Source: AC-32 sp036522595 (lineage in GTDB: Bacteria; Actinomycetota; Thermoleophilia; Gaiellales; Gaiellaceae). Taken from it: a stretch of 8,403 nucleotides of DNA. Both the position numbers and the translations under genes were made by a program. How positions within the stretch are numbered: position 1 is the stretch's first letter; each line of letters opens with the position of its first letter. Positions 1 through 6,900 of this stretch are shown piece after piece. The DNA lies in assembly GCA_036522595.1 (NCBI GenBank), contig DATDFL010000189.1, forward strand, positions 1 through 8,403. Reading direction: 5' to 3'. Under the pieces are notes generated by a model. The model did not search any database. It worked only from the letters and a program-made list of their open reading frames with translations, and was not told where the DNA came from.

Positions 1-1
1 C

Positions 2-2665
2 GTGCGCCGCCTGTTCACGATCCCCGGACGCGACCCGTTCGAGGAGATCGAGTGGGAGACGCGCGACGCCCTGATCCCCGGCAAGGACGGCCCGGTCTTC
101 GAGCAGAAGGGCGTGGAATTCCCCAAGTTCTGGAGTCAGACCGCGACGAACATCGTCGCGCAGAAGTACTTCCGCGGCCGCATGTCCAGCCCCGAGCGCG
201 AGCAGAGCGTCAAGCAGATGATCGGCCGCGTCGTCGACACGATCGGCGGCTGGGGCCGAGAGGGCGGCTACTTCGCGGACGAGGCAGAGGCCGAGACCTT
301 CGAGGCCGAGCTGAAGGCGATCCTGGTCAACCAGTACGCCGCCTTCAACTCGCCGGTCTGGTTCAACGTCGGCTTCGAGGAGACCCCGCAGTGCAGCGCC
401 TGCTTCATCCTCTCGATCGACGATTCGATGGAGTCGATCCTCGACTGGATCCGCCGCGAGGGGATCATCTTCCGCGGCGGCTCGGGCTCCGGGGTCAACC
501 TCTCGAAGCTCCGCTCGTCGAAGGAGCAGCTCTCCAAGGGCGGCTACGCGAGCGGGCCGGTGAGCTTCATGCGCGGCGCCGACGCGAGCGCCGGCACGAT
601 CAAGTCCGGCGGCAAGACGCGGCGCGCGGCGAAGATGGTCGTCCTCGACGTCGACCACCCGGACATCGAGGAGTTCATCTGGTGCAAGGCCAAGGAGGAG
701 GAGAAGGCGCGCGTCCTCGAGGCGCACGGCTACGACATGTCGCTCGACTCGGGCGACTGGGCCTCGATCCAGTACCAGAACGCCAACAACTCGGTGCGCG
801 TCACGGACACGTTCATGGAGGCCGCCGATGCTGACGCCGACTGGAACCTGACCGCCCGCACCGACGGCACCGTTGTCGACACGACGAAGGCGCGCGAGCT
901 GCTGCGCCAGATCGCCGACGCCGCGTGGCGCTCGGCCGACCCGGGCGTCCAGTACGACACGACGATCAACAAGTGGCACACGCTGCCGAACACCTCGCGG
1001 ATCAACGCGTCGAACCCGTGCTCGGAGTACATGTCGATCGACGACTCGGCCTGCAACCTCGCCTCGCTGAACCTCCTCAAGTTCCGCCGCGAGGACGGCG
1101 AGTTCGACGTCGAGTCGTTCGAGCACGCTGTCGACGTGGTCTTCCTCGCGCAGGAGATCGCAGTTGGCTACTCGTCGTATCCGACCCCCGAGATCGGGCG
1201 TAACGCGAAGGCCTACCGCCAGCTCGGGCTCGGCTACGCGAACCTCGGCGCGCTGCTGATGGCGCGCGGGCTGCCGTACGACTCCGACGAGGGTCGCGCC
1301 TACGCGGCGGCGATCACGGCGCTGATGACCGGCCGCGCCTACCGCAAGTCGGCGGAGATCGCCGCGCGGATGGGCGCCTTCGCCGGCCACGCTGTGAACA
1401 AGGCGCCGATGCTGAGCGTGATGATGATGCACCGCGCCGCGGTGGGGAACATCGAGAACGCGGACTCGGTGCCGAAGGACATGCTCGCCGCCTGCCGCAA
1501 GGCCTGGGACGACGTGATTGACCTCGGCGAGGTGCACGGCTACCGCAACGCACAGGCGACCGTCTTGGCCCCCACCGGGACGATCAGCTTCATGATGGAT
1601 TGCGACACGACCGGGGTCGAGCCGGACTTCTCTCTGGTGAAGTCGAAGAAGCTGGTCGGCGGCGGCGAGATCACGATCCCGAACAAGACCGTGCCGATGG
1701 CCCTCGAGAAGCTGGGCTATGCGCCGCGCGAGGTCGAGGAGATCGTCGCGTTCGTGGACGAGCGCAACGCCGTGATCGGCGCGCCGTACGTGAAGCCGGA
1801 GCACTACCCGGTTTTCGACTGCGCGATCGGCGAGCGCGCGATCCACTACACCGGGCACGTGAAGATGATGGGCGCCGTCCAGCCGTTCATCTCGGGCGCG
1901 ATCTCGAAGACGGTGAACCTGCCCGAGACGGTGTCGGTGGACGAGGTGTCGGAGCTGCTTTTGGACGCCTGGAAGCTGGGCGTGAAGGCGATCGCGATCT
2001 ACCGCGACAACTGCAAGGTCGCGCAGCCTCTGAGCGGCAAGGGCGAGAAGCTGATCGCGGACGCCGTCCCACCGGTGCCTCTGACGCAGCGGCGCCGGCT
2101 ACCGGAGGACCGCGTCGAGGTTGGTCGCAAGTTCCGCGTGGGCGACTACGAGGGCTACATCCACGTCGGCCTGTACGAGGACGGCACGCCCGGCGACATC
2201 TTCGTCGACATCGCCAAGGACGGGACGACGATGTCCGGCCTGATGAACTCGCTGTGCATCGCCGTGTCGATGGGCCTGCAGTACGGCGTCCCGCCGGAGG
2301 TCTACGTCTCGAAGCTGACCCACATGCGCTTCGAGCCGAGCGGCATGACGAACGACGCCGACATCCGCGTGGCGAAGTCGATTGTCGACTACATCTTCCG
2401 CTGGTTCGGCAAGAAGTTCCTGACCACGGAGCAGCAGGAAGCAGCGGGGATCCTCTCGCCGGAGGTCAAGGCGCGCCTAGCGCAGCAGTACGCATCGGAC
2501 TCCAGCGGTTCCGCGGAACCGGCCGAAGCGTCGCCACCGGGCCAGACCGCCCTGTTCAACGCGTGGGAGGATGCGGTGGAGTGCGCGAAGTGCGGCGGCC
2601 GCATGGTGAGGACGGGCAGCTGCTACACGTGCCGCGACTGCGGGACTAACACCGGCTGTTCCTAG
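2..2665 (+). CDS. nrdJ: Vitamin B12-dependent (class II) ribonucleotide reductase, 5'-partial
   Basis: This enzyme reduces ribonucleotides to deoxyribonucleotides in the cytoplasm, using adenosylcobalamin to make the thiyl radical, so it needs no oxygen and no separate radical subunit. 887 residues are visible. The reductase barrel carries the three active-site cysteines: Cys134 in SACFILSIDDSMESI, Cys340 in the N-x-C-x-E motif NPCSEYM (Asn338, Glu342; the thiyl-radical site by analogy with class I NrdA) and Cys351 in SACNLASLNL. The phosphate-binding stretch APTGTISF lies near residues 523-530. A TSCPD domain occupies roughly 700-805. The C-terminus is a Cys-rich ribbon (Cys861, 864, 874, 877, 880, 886), typical of NrdJ and likely to re-reduce the active-site disulfide. 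The first visible codon is GTG at position 2, but relatives carry extra N-terminal residues before the xTxPGxxPxxExxWExRD segment. The true start is therefore probably upstream of the window and this GTG an internal Val. The gene ends in TAG with no overlap to the next gene. Confidence 0.96.
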   Translation: MRRLFTIPGRDPFEEIEWETRDALIPGKDGPVFEQKGVEFPKFWSQTATNIVAQKYFRGRMSSPEREQSVKQMIGRVVDTIGGWGREGGYFADEAEAETFEAELKAILVNQYAAFNSPVWFNVGFEETPQCSACFILSIDDSMESILDWIRREGIIFRGGSGSGVNLSKLRSSKEQLSKGGYASGPVSFMRGADASAGTIKSGGKTRRAAKMVVLDVDHPDIEEFIWCKAKEEEKARVLEAHGYDMSLDSGDWASIQYQNANNSVRVTDTFMEAADADADWNLTARTDGTVVDTTKARELLRQIADAAWRSADPGVQYDTTINKWHTLPNTSRINASNPCSEYMSIDDSACNLASLNLLKFRREDGEFDVESFEHAVDVVFLAQEIAVGYSSYPTPEIGRNAKAYRQLGLGYANLGALLMARGLPYDSDEGRAYAAAITALMTGRAYRKSAEIAARMGAFAGHAVNKAPMLSVMMMHRAAVGNIENADSVPKDMLAACRKAWDDVIDLGEVHGYRNAQATVLAPTGTISFMMDCDTTGVEPDFSLVKSKKLVGGGEITIPNKTVPMALEKLGYAPREVEEIVAFVDERNAVIGAPYVKPEHYPVFDCAIGERAIHYTGHVKMMGAVQPFISGAISKTVNLPETVSVDEVSELLLDAWKLGVKAIAIYRDNCKVAQPLSGKGEKLIADAVPPVPLTQRRRLPEDRVEVGRKFRVGDYEGYIHVGLYEDGTPGDIFVDIAKDGTTMSGLMNSLCIAVSMGLQYGVPPEVYVSKLTHMRFEPSGMTNDADIRVAKSIVDYIFRWFGKKFLTTEQQEAAGILSPEVKARLAQQYASDSSGSAEPAEASPPGQTALFNAWEDAVECAKCGGRMVRTGSCYTCRDCGTNTGCS

Positions 2666-2675
2666 CGCCACCCGA

Positions 2676-2700
2676 TCGCCGTCGGCGGCGACGTGCCGCC
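2676..2700 (+). terminator. Possible weak hairpin terminator after nrdJ
   Basis: Two mutually exclusive GC-rich hairpins lie 10-35 nt after the nrdJ stop. One is TCGCCG/CGGCGA (2676-2681 with 2686-2691, tetraloop TCGG). The other is GGCGGC/GCCGCC (2684-2689 with 2695-2700, five-base loop). There is no T tract. Position fits a terminator, but short GC hairpins are common by chance in such DNA. Confidence 0.35.
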
Positions 2701-2834
2701 CCAGCTGTCGCCATGCGGGCGAGCTTCTGCAGACGGGTGGCTTGACCGGTCTATGTGAACGCGGCCCGCAGGAGCGTCGAGCCATCCCAGGCACGCACCC
2801 GGCTGGCCGGTTTGGAGCAATGAGCCGAAGCCGG

Positions 2835-2843
2835 TGCTACGCT
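2835..2843 (+). promoter_or_regulatory. Putative extended -10 promoter of the cold-shock gene
   Basis: TGCTACGCT matches an extended -10 element (TGn followed by TAnnnT, with TACGCT at 2838-2843). No good -35 hexamer lies 16-18 bp upstream. If used, transcription would start near 2850 and give a leader of about 70 nt before the csp ATG at 2920, which is enough to contain the whole 2874-2915 hairpin. Confidence 0.5.
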
Positions 2844-2873
2844 TAGATTTCACGGAGCGAGTATCTGGTCGGC

Positions 2874-2919
2874 GACGCCTCCCATCTACCGTTCATTAGC
2901 GGTAGAGGAGGTGTTTTTT
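2874..2919 (+). promoter_or_regulatory. Leader hairpin sequestering the csp Shine-Dalgarno, followed by a T6 tract
   Basis: The leader can fold into one long stem. TCTACCG (2885-2891) pairs with CGGTAGA (2900-2906) around an 8-nt loop (2892-2899). After a two-base CA bulge (2883-2884), CCTCC (2878-2882) pairs with GGAGG (2907-2911). Four more pairs, including two G-U, can extend the stem to 2874/2915. The GGAGG arm is the ribosome binding site, 8 nt before the ATG at 2920, so it is fully paired in this fold. Six T residues (2914-2919) follow, so the same element has the shape of an intrinsic terminator sitting on the start codon. The pairing is read directly from the sequence; a role as translational switch or attenuator is inferred. 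Confidence 0.65.
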
Positions 2920-3135
2920 ATGGCGACTGGAACAGTGAAGTGGTTCAACGACGCGAAGGGGTACGGATTCATCTCCCCTGAGGGCGGCGAAGGCAAGGAT
3001 CTCTTCGTCCACCATTCCGCGATCTCGGGTGACGGCTACAAGTCACTCGCCGAGGGCGCGAAGGTCGAGTACGAGGCCGCCGAGGGACCCAAGGGCCCCG
3101 AGGCGAAGAACGTCGTACTGCTGACGGCCGTTTAA
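2920..3135 (+). CDS. Cold-shock protein, CspA family (single CSD)
   Basis: A 71-residue single cold-shock-domain protein that should bind single-stranded RNA and DNA as a five-stranded OB-fold barrel and melt RNA secondary structure in the cytoplasm. It begins with the conserved GTVKWFN (Gly4-Asn10), followed by RNP1 K-G-Y-G-F-I (13-18) and RNP2 F-V-H-H (29-32), with the surface aromatics Trp8, Phe9, Tyr15, Phe17, Phe29 and His31 all present. Its length is normal for the family. The ATG at 2920 is chosen over an in-frame GTG at 2911 because GTG lies inside the AGGAGG ribosome site and the protein would gain a non-conserved MFF leader. A strong hairpin covers that ribosome site. The gene stands as the first of a possible pair with the CSD-like gene 62 bp downstream. 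Which csp paralogue this is cannot be told from the sequence. Confidence 0.97.
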   Translation: MATGTVKWFNDAKGYGFISPEGGEGKDLFVHHSAISGDGYKSLAEGAKVEYEAAEGPKGPEAKNVVLLTAV

Positions 3136-3145
3136 CCGAGCACGG

Positions 3146-3173
3146 GCGCGCGCCGCGGAAACGTGGCGCGCGC
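3146..3173 (+). terminator. Strong GAAA-capped hairpin between the two CSD genes
   Basis: GCGCGCGCC (3146-3154) pairs perfectly with GGCGCGCGC (3165-3173). Three further pairs inside (GCG with CGT, one of them G-U) close on a GAAA tetraloop at 3158-3161, giving a 12-bp stem. It starts 10 nt after the csp stop and ends 12 nt before the ribosome site of the next gene. There is no T tract after it. It may be a terminator, or a stabilising 3' end that lets only part of the transcription reach the second gene. Confidence 0.6.
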
Positions 3174-3197
3174 TGCCTTCCAGCGAAAGGACTCGCC

Positions 3198-3455
3198 ATG
3201 CAAGGACAGATGCTCTGGTTCAACGAGGCCAAGGACCACGGATTCATCATGACCGACGAGGGCGAGCGCCTTGCAGTGGCAGGCACCGGCTTCGCAGGCG
3301 AAGAGCGGCCCGTCGGCCGCTGCGCTCACAAGATCGTCAGCTTCGAGGTCGATGAGAGCAACGACCCGCGGCAGGCGCAGAACGTCGTCTTCGTGCCCGA
3401 GGTGGCTCCCCGGCGAGCTCGCCGTCGCTCGGCCGGTCGGGGCGTTCGCCACTAG
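3198..3455 (+). CDS. Divergent cold-shock-domain-like protein with basic C-terminal tail
   Basis: 85 residues, with a ribosome site AAAGGA at 3186-3191, six bases before the ATG. The first half aligns with the neighbouring Csp: M-L-W-F-N-E-A-K-D-H-G-F-I (5-17) matches its V-K-W-F-N-D-A-K-G-Y-G-F-I, and A-Q-N-V-V-F-V (60-66) matches A-K-N-V-V-L-L near its end. RNP1 is altered (K-D-H-G-F-I instead of K-G-Y-G-F-I). RNP2 is missing: the F-V-H-H position reads A-V-A-G. The last 14 residues are Arg-rich (Arg72, 73, 75-77, 81, 84). The fold is therefore likely an OB barrel of CSD type, but the canonical single-strand stacking surface is half lost. It may bind a different ligand, use the basic tail for nucleic acid, or act on a partner protein. 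Its stop TAG (3453-3455) lies in a CTAG that also holds the stop of the opposite-strand NlpC/P60 remnant. Confidence 0.85.
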   Translation: MQGQMLWFNEAKDHGFIMTDEGERLAVAGTGFAGEERPVGRCAHKIVSFEVDESNDPRQAQNVVFVPEVAPRRARRRSAGRGVRH

Positions 3456-3590
3456 CGGCTGCTGAGCACGCGACGCGCGCCGGCAAACTCCGTGCGGAGC
3501 TGCGCCAGCGGCACGTAGCGGACACGCTCGCCCGTTCGCGGGACGAGATCGCGGTGCGCCTCGAGCCCGTCACTAGACTCGATGGCATGT
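3452..3590 (-). pseudogene. Remnant of the 3' end of an NlpC/P60 hydrolase gene
   Basis: On the minus strand this stretch encodes T-G-E-R-V-R-Y-V-P-L-A-Q-L-R-T-E-F-A-G-A (followed by R-R-V-L-S-S-R and a stop). This is nearly the same as the end of the intact NlpC/P60 protein at 7569-8036, which reads T-G-E-R-V-R-Y-V-P-L-T-Q-L-R-P-E-F-A-G-A and R-R-L-L-K. By hand, 3471-3541 against 7582-7652 matches at 59 of 71 bases. Just upstream in the reading direction, near 3541-3544, one base is missing relative to the intact gene. Restoring the frame recovers a further match (L-V-T-G-S-R-R-T-A-I-S against L-V-V-S-K-S-A-A-I-S). No catalytic Cys or His region remains, as the lipoprotein gene begins there. 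It is a truncated, frameshifted fragment. The exact right boundary, set here near 3590, is uncertain. Confidence 0.72.
3574..3586 (+). promoter_or_regulatory. Putative -10 element for a leaderless lipoprotein transcript
   Basis: TAGACT at 3574-3579 matches TAnnnT and is followed by exactly seven bases before the ATG at 3587, so transcription would begin at or next to the A of the start codon. There is no Shine-Dalgarno sequence before this ATG. Both facts fit a leaderless mRNA, which is common in actinobacteria. A clear -35 is lacking. Confidence 0.5.
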
Positions 3591-3931
3591 GGCGTACCAG
3601 CGCGCTCGCGCTCGCAGCGCTCGCCCTGAGCGCATGCGGAGGCGGACAATCGGCCGCACCGTCGGCCTCGGGCAGCTCGCAGCACCCCCAGCTGAAGCCG
3701 GTGAGCCAGAGCCCGCTCAGGGTCTCGGGCACGGGGTTCCGGCCCGGCGAGAAGGTGCACCTCGCGGTGAACGGGCCGGAGACGCACGCCAAGGACACGC
3801 GCGCGGACTCCAGCGGCAACTTCACCACCAGCCTTTCCAAGCCCAGCAGCTGCGGGAGCCTCACCGTCACGGCCACCGGCTCGCAGGGCAGCCACGCCGG
3901 GTTCAACCTCTCCGAGATCGCCTGCGGCTAA
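3587..3931 (+). CDS. Small secreted lipoprotein with a possible Ig-like beta domain
   Basis: 114 residues. The N-terminus is a lipoprotein signal: M-W-R-T, a hydrophobic run (residues 5-14), then lipobox L-S-A-C with Cys17 as the lipidation site. A Gly/Ser/Ala/Pro linker (18-35) follows. Residues about 38-112 look like a single beta-sandwich: S-G-T-G-F-R-P-G-E-K-V at 47-57 is a turn often seen at the start of bacterial Ig-like or IPT-type domains, and D-S-S-G-N-F-T at 74-80 is another typical strand-turn. Cys89 and Cys113 could form a disulfide after export. The start at ATG 3587 is preferred to the in-frame GTG at 3554, because the signal peptide begins exactly there and the upstream codons overlap the NlpC/P60 remnant. 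Function is unknown: it would sit on the outer face of the membrane. It is transcribed convergently to the M36 protease gene. Confidence 0.82.
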   Translation: MWRTSALALAALALSACGGGQSAAPSASGSSQHPQLKPVSQSPLRVSGTGFRPGEKVHLAVNGPETHAKDTRADSSGNFTTSLSKPSSCGSLTVTATGSQGSHAGFNLSEIACG

Positions 3932-3943
3932 GGCCTGAGAAAG

Positions 3944-3974
3944 CGAGAGGGCCGGCGCGTGCCCGGCCCTCTCG
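3944..3974. terminator. Bidirectional hairpin terminator between convergent genes
   Basis: CGAGAGGGCCGG (3944-3955) pairs perfectly with CCGGCCCTCTCG (3963-3974) around a seven-base loop, a 12-bp stem. It lies 12 bp after the lipoprotein stop and 20 bp after the M36 protease stop on the other strand, so it can end both transcripts. Neither side has a T tract, as is usual in high-GC actinobacterial DNA. Confidence 0.8.
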
Positions 3975-3994
3975 GTCAGACGTGATGCTCGGCT

Positions 3995-6900
3995 CTAGCC
4001 GTCGTTCGGGGTCGAGCTGAACACCTGGATCTCGGCGGTGCGGACGAACCGCCGGGTGCTCGCTGCCGACACGTTCGTGTCGCAGTCGGTCGTGGCCGTC
4101 GGATCGGCGTCCTGCTCGCCCTGGTAGGCGGGCCCGCCGGTGCACTGGCTGGTCAGGACACGCAGCCTCACGTGCGTCGCCCGGAAGCTCGGCACGGGGA
4201 AGTCGCGCAGGATCAGCTGTGGCCCGTTCGGTCGTGGAGCGTCGCCGGGGAATGCGTCCGGCGAGCTCGTGTAGACCTTCGTGAACCCGGCGTCCGTGGA
4301 GCAGTCCGCTCCGGCCGCCGCGTTGCACGCCCACAGCTCGAACGACCGCAGCGCGGAGAAGCGGCTCTGGGTGGGGGCGATCATCGCGCTGACCGCGACG
4401 TCCGTCACCCTCCGGGCCGCCGTTCCGGCCAGGTCGATCGTGATCTGCTTCCCGGCGATACCGGAGAGCGTCCCGTCCGCTGCACGACCGTCGGCGTTCC
4501 AGTTGGTCGTCTCGGTCTCGTCGATCGCAGCGCCGGGGGTCGTCCCGTCACCGGTGGCCGTGGCGCCGCCCTGGGCCGAGGCCCAGTTGGTCGGCATCAC
4601 GACGTTCTGGGTCTTCGTCTGGTGCGCGTTGAACGTCGCACTGAAGCGGAAGGCCCCGTAGCCCTTCGCCACGGCGATGAAGTCGTACCTGCCGGGTGCG
4701 AAGGCCGCGGTTGCGTCGCGGTTGACGTCGATCCCCGAGTTGACCGTCGCGGGATCGGTGTCGGCGACCGGCGACACGCGGTTCTCGTAGTTGCCGACGT
4801 AGACGTTGCCGACAACCGGGTCGCCCGTGTCCTTGGAGACCAGGTTGAACGTCACCGTCGCGTTGTCGTCGAGCGGCGACGAGAAGTCCGGCACCGGATC
4901 GCAGTCCTCGATCGGCGTCCCCGTGCAGCGGTTAGCCGCCGGCGGTGCCGGGTGTACGGCCGCGTTCTGGCCGAGCCCGCGCAGCGCGAAGGCGTGCCAG
5001 ATCGCGGTCTGGTTCGCCCCGCCGTACCGCATCATGTCGGCCGCGAGGATCGAGTTCCGCGCGTCGATCATGGTCGGAGCGGTCGGGTCGAGCAGCATCG
5101 AGTCGTAGTAGAGCTGGATCCAGCGGCGGTTGCCCGGACAGTTCTGGGAGGGCAGCTCGCCCGCCTCGCACTGTGCCTGGAGCCCTGTGTCGCTCGCCGG
5201 GAAGGAGCCGTTGTACTTGTCGACCAGGCCCTGCCGGACGGTGTTGTTGATGGCGACCCAGATCTCGCCGTCGGAATGCACTTCGTTCCCGGGCGTGTCG
5301 TAGCCGATGTCGCTGAAGTTCAGCGGATCGACGTGCGGGAACGTCGCCGGCGCCGGGATGGCACCCGTGCGCGGCCAGTTCATGACGTAGTTGCGGATCC
5401 CGTGCTCCTTGTTGCCGGTCGCGTATGCCCCGGCGACGTATGAGTCTTCGAAGCCGCTCTCGACGAGGTACTCGATCCCGTCGAGATCGCCGAAGGCCTC
5501 ACCCATGGCACCGGCGTGGAAGCCGGCGCGGGTGTTGCCCTTGCCGATCATGCGGTTCTCGATCATGTGACCGAACTCGTGGCCGATCACGCTCTGGTCG
5601 TAGTCGCCGTCGACGCAGGGTGAGTAGAACGAGCCTGCGAGCGGCTGCCAGAAGTACATGTTCGTGATCGACGACGCCCCGTCGGGCAGCGTGATCATGT
5701 TCGCGTTGTCACGCGTGGTCGTCTGCGCGCCGGACTGCACGTCTCCGACGAGCGGGTCGTTCTCCTGGCGGAGCTCGGTCAGGCCGAAGTTGCTGGCCTG
5801 TGCGTTCCAGTTCTGCTCCGTGAAGCCAAGGAAGTAGGAGAAGTCGTGCATCCGGTTGTGCATCACGAACAGGTTCGTCGCCGCGGCGCTGTCGTCGTAG
5901 ACGGTGCCCGGAGTCTCGGTAGCCGCCCGCTGGCACTGCCGGGTGTTCCAGTCGTTCGTCCACGGGAACGAGTAGTCGCGGGCCAAGCTGACCGGCATGT
6001 ACTGCGGTGAGCTCGGGACCGTGTCGTTCGCCCACGACGTGGCGGCCTTGTTGTTGTTGCCGCTGGTCGTGAAGGTCGGCGAGTTGGCGTGGAGGTCGAA
6101 GTCCCACGGCGCCCTCGAGGCGAGGTTGCCGATGACCAGATCACAGCCGTCCGCCGCCCGCCAACAGAACGTCTGGCGGGTGTCGGTGCTCGAGTGGTTC
6201 CAGGGGTACATGTCGAGCGCCGAGAGCGGCGGGTTCGCCGGGAACGCCTTCCACCGCGCCAGGTACGGCGGCGGGGCGGGAGTGTCGTCCACGGTCAGGT
6301 GGCCGGTGTAGTCGCGCGGATCCGCCCACGGGCCGCCGCCTGCGAAGTCGCAGACCTGGACGAAGTAGTCGCCAGGCGGAACGCCGCCGGCGGGCTCGTA
6401 GTGGAACTGCTCGGGCGAGAACAGCGTGTCCGCGCTGATGAGCAGCGTCGATCCGAAGAAGAGCTTCAGGACCATGTCGTTCGTCGGAACCGTCGCGGCC
6501 GCGAAGCCGTCGAGTGCCCTGACGCCCGCACCCACGGTGTACGGGCCCTGCATGACGTCGCAGGCACCGTCCGTTGCCGGGACCGCGCCGCTGAAGTTGT
6601 AGGTGATCGGAGCGGTGATCCTCGCGTTGTTGCCACCGCTGAAGTAGTCGACCAGGTTCGCGCGCGCGAGCGCCTTGCCCGTGCGTGCGTCGACGATCAC
6701 GCGGTAGGCCGCGGGAGTGCCGGTCGAGCGGTCGAGCACGATCGTCTCGAACGCGGGCACGGCAGTGTGGCGGCTGAGGCCGAACGCCCCGAGCCTCACG
6801 CGCTGGATGTCAGGCAGGCCGCCGACGCGGAGGTTGATCCAACCCCGTGCGACCTTGACCGCCTTCACGTTCACGAGCTGCGCGTTCTTCAGGCCCGCGT

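Noticed and set aside
1600..2649. Open plus-strand frame of 349 codons inside nrdJ
   Set aside because: Shifted frame of nrdJ, with an Arg/Gly-rich product and no motif; the nrdJ frame carries all conserved residues.
2662..2853. Minus-strand frame of 63 codons in the gap after nrdJ
   Set aside because: No ribosome site, overlaps the nrdJ stop and the csp promoter region, and the product has no recognisable feature; the gap otherwise shows only short hairpins.
2911..2919. GTG at 2911 as the start of the cold-shock gene
   Set aside because: It overlaps the ribosome binding site and adds three non-conserved residues; ATG at 2920 gives the standard family N-terminus.
3554..3586. GTG at 3554 as the start of the lipoprotein
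   Set aside because: It would put charged residues before the signal peptide, has no ribosome site, and falls in the NlpC/P60 remnant.
3452..3895. Minus-strand frame of 147 codons ending in the NlpC/P60-like tail
   Set aside because: Only the last 35 or so residues resemble NlpC/P60. The rest is antisense to the lipoprotein gene and has no signal peptide or catalytic residues, so it was kept only as a remnant.
4172..5443. Open plus-strand frame of 423 codons
   Set aside because: Antisense to the M36 catalytic and C-terminal domains; low-complexity Arg-rich product, no ribosome site or recognisable domain.
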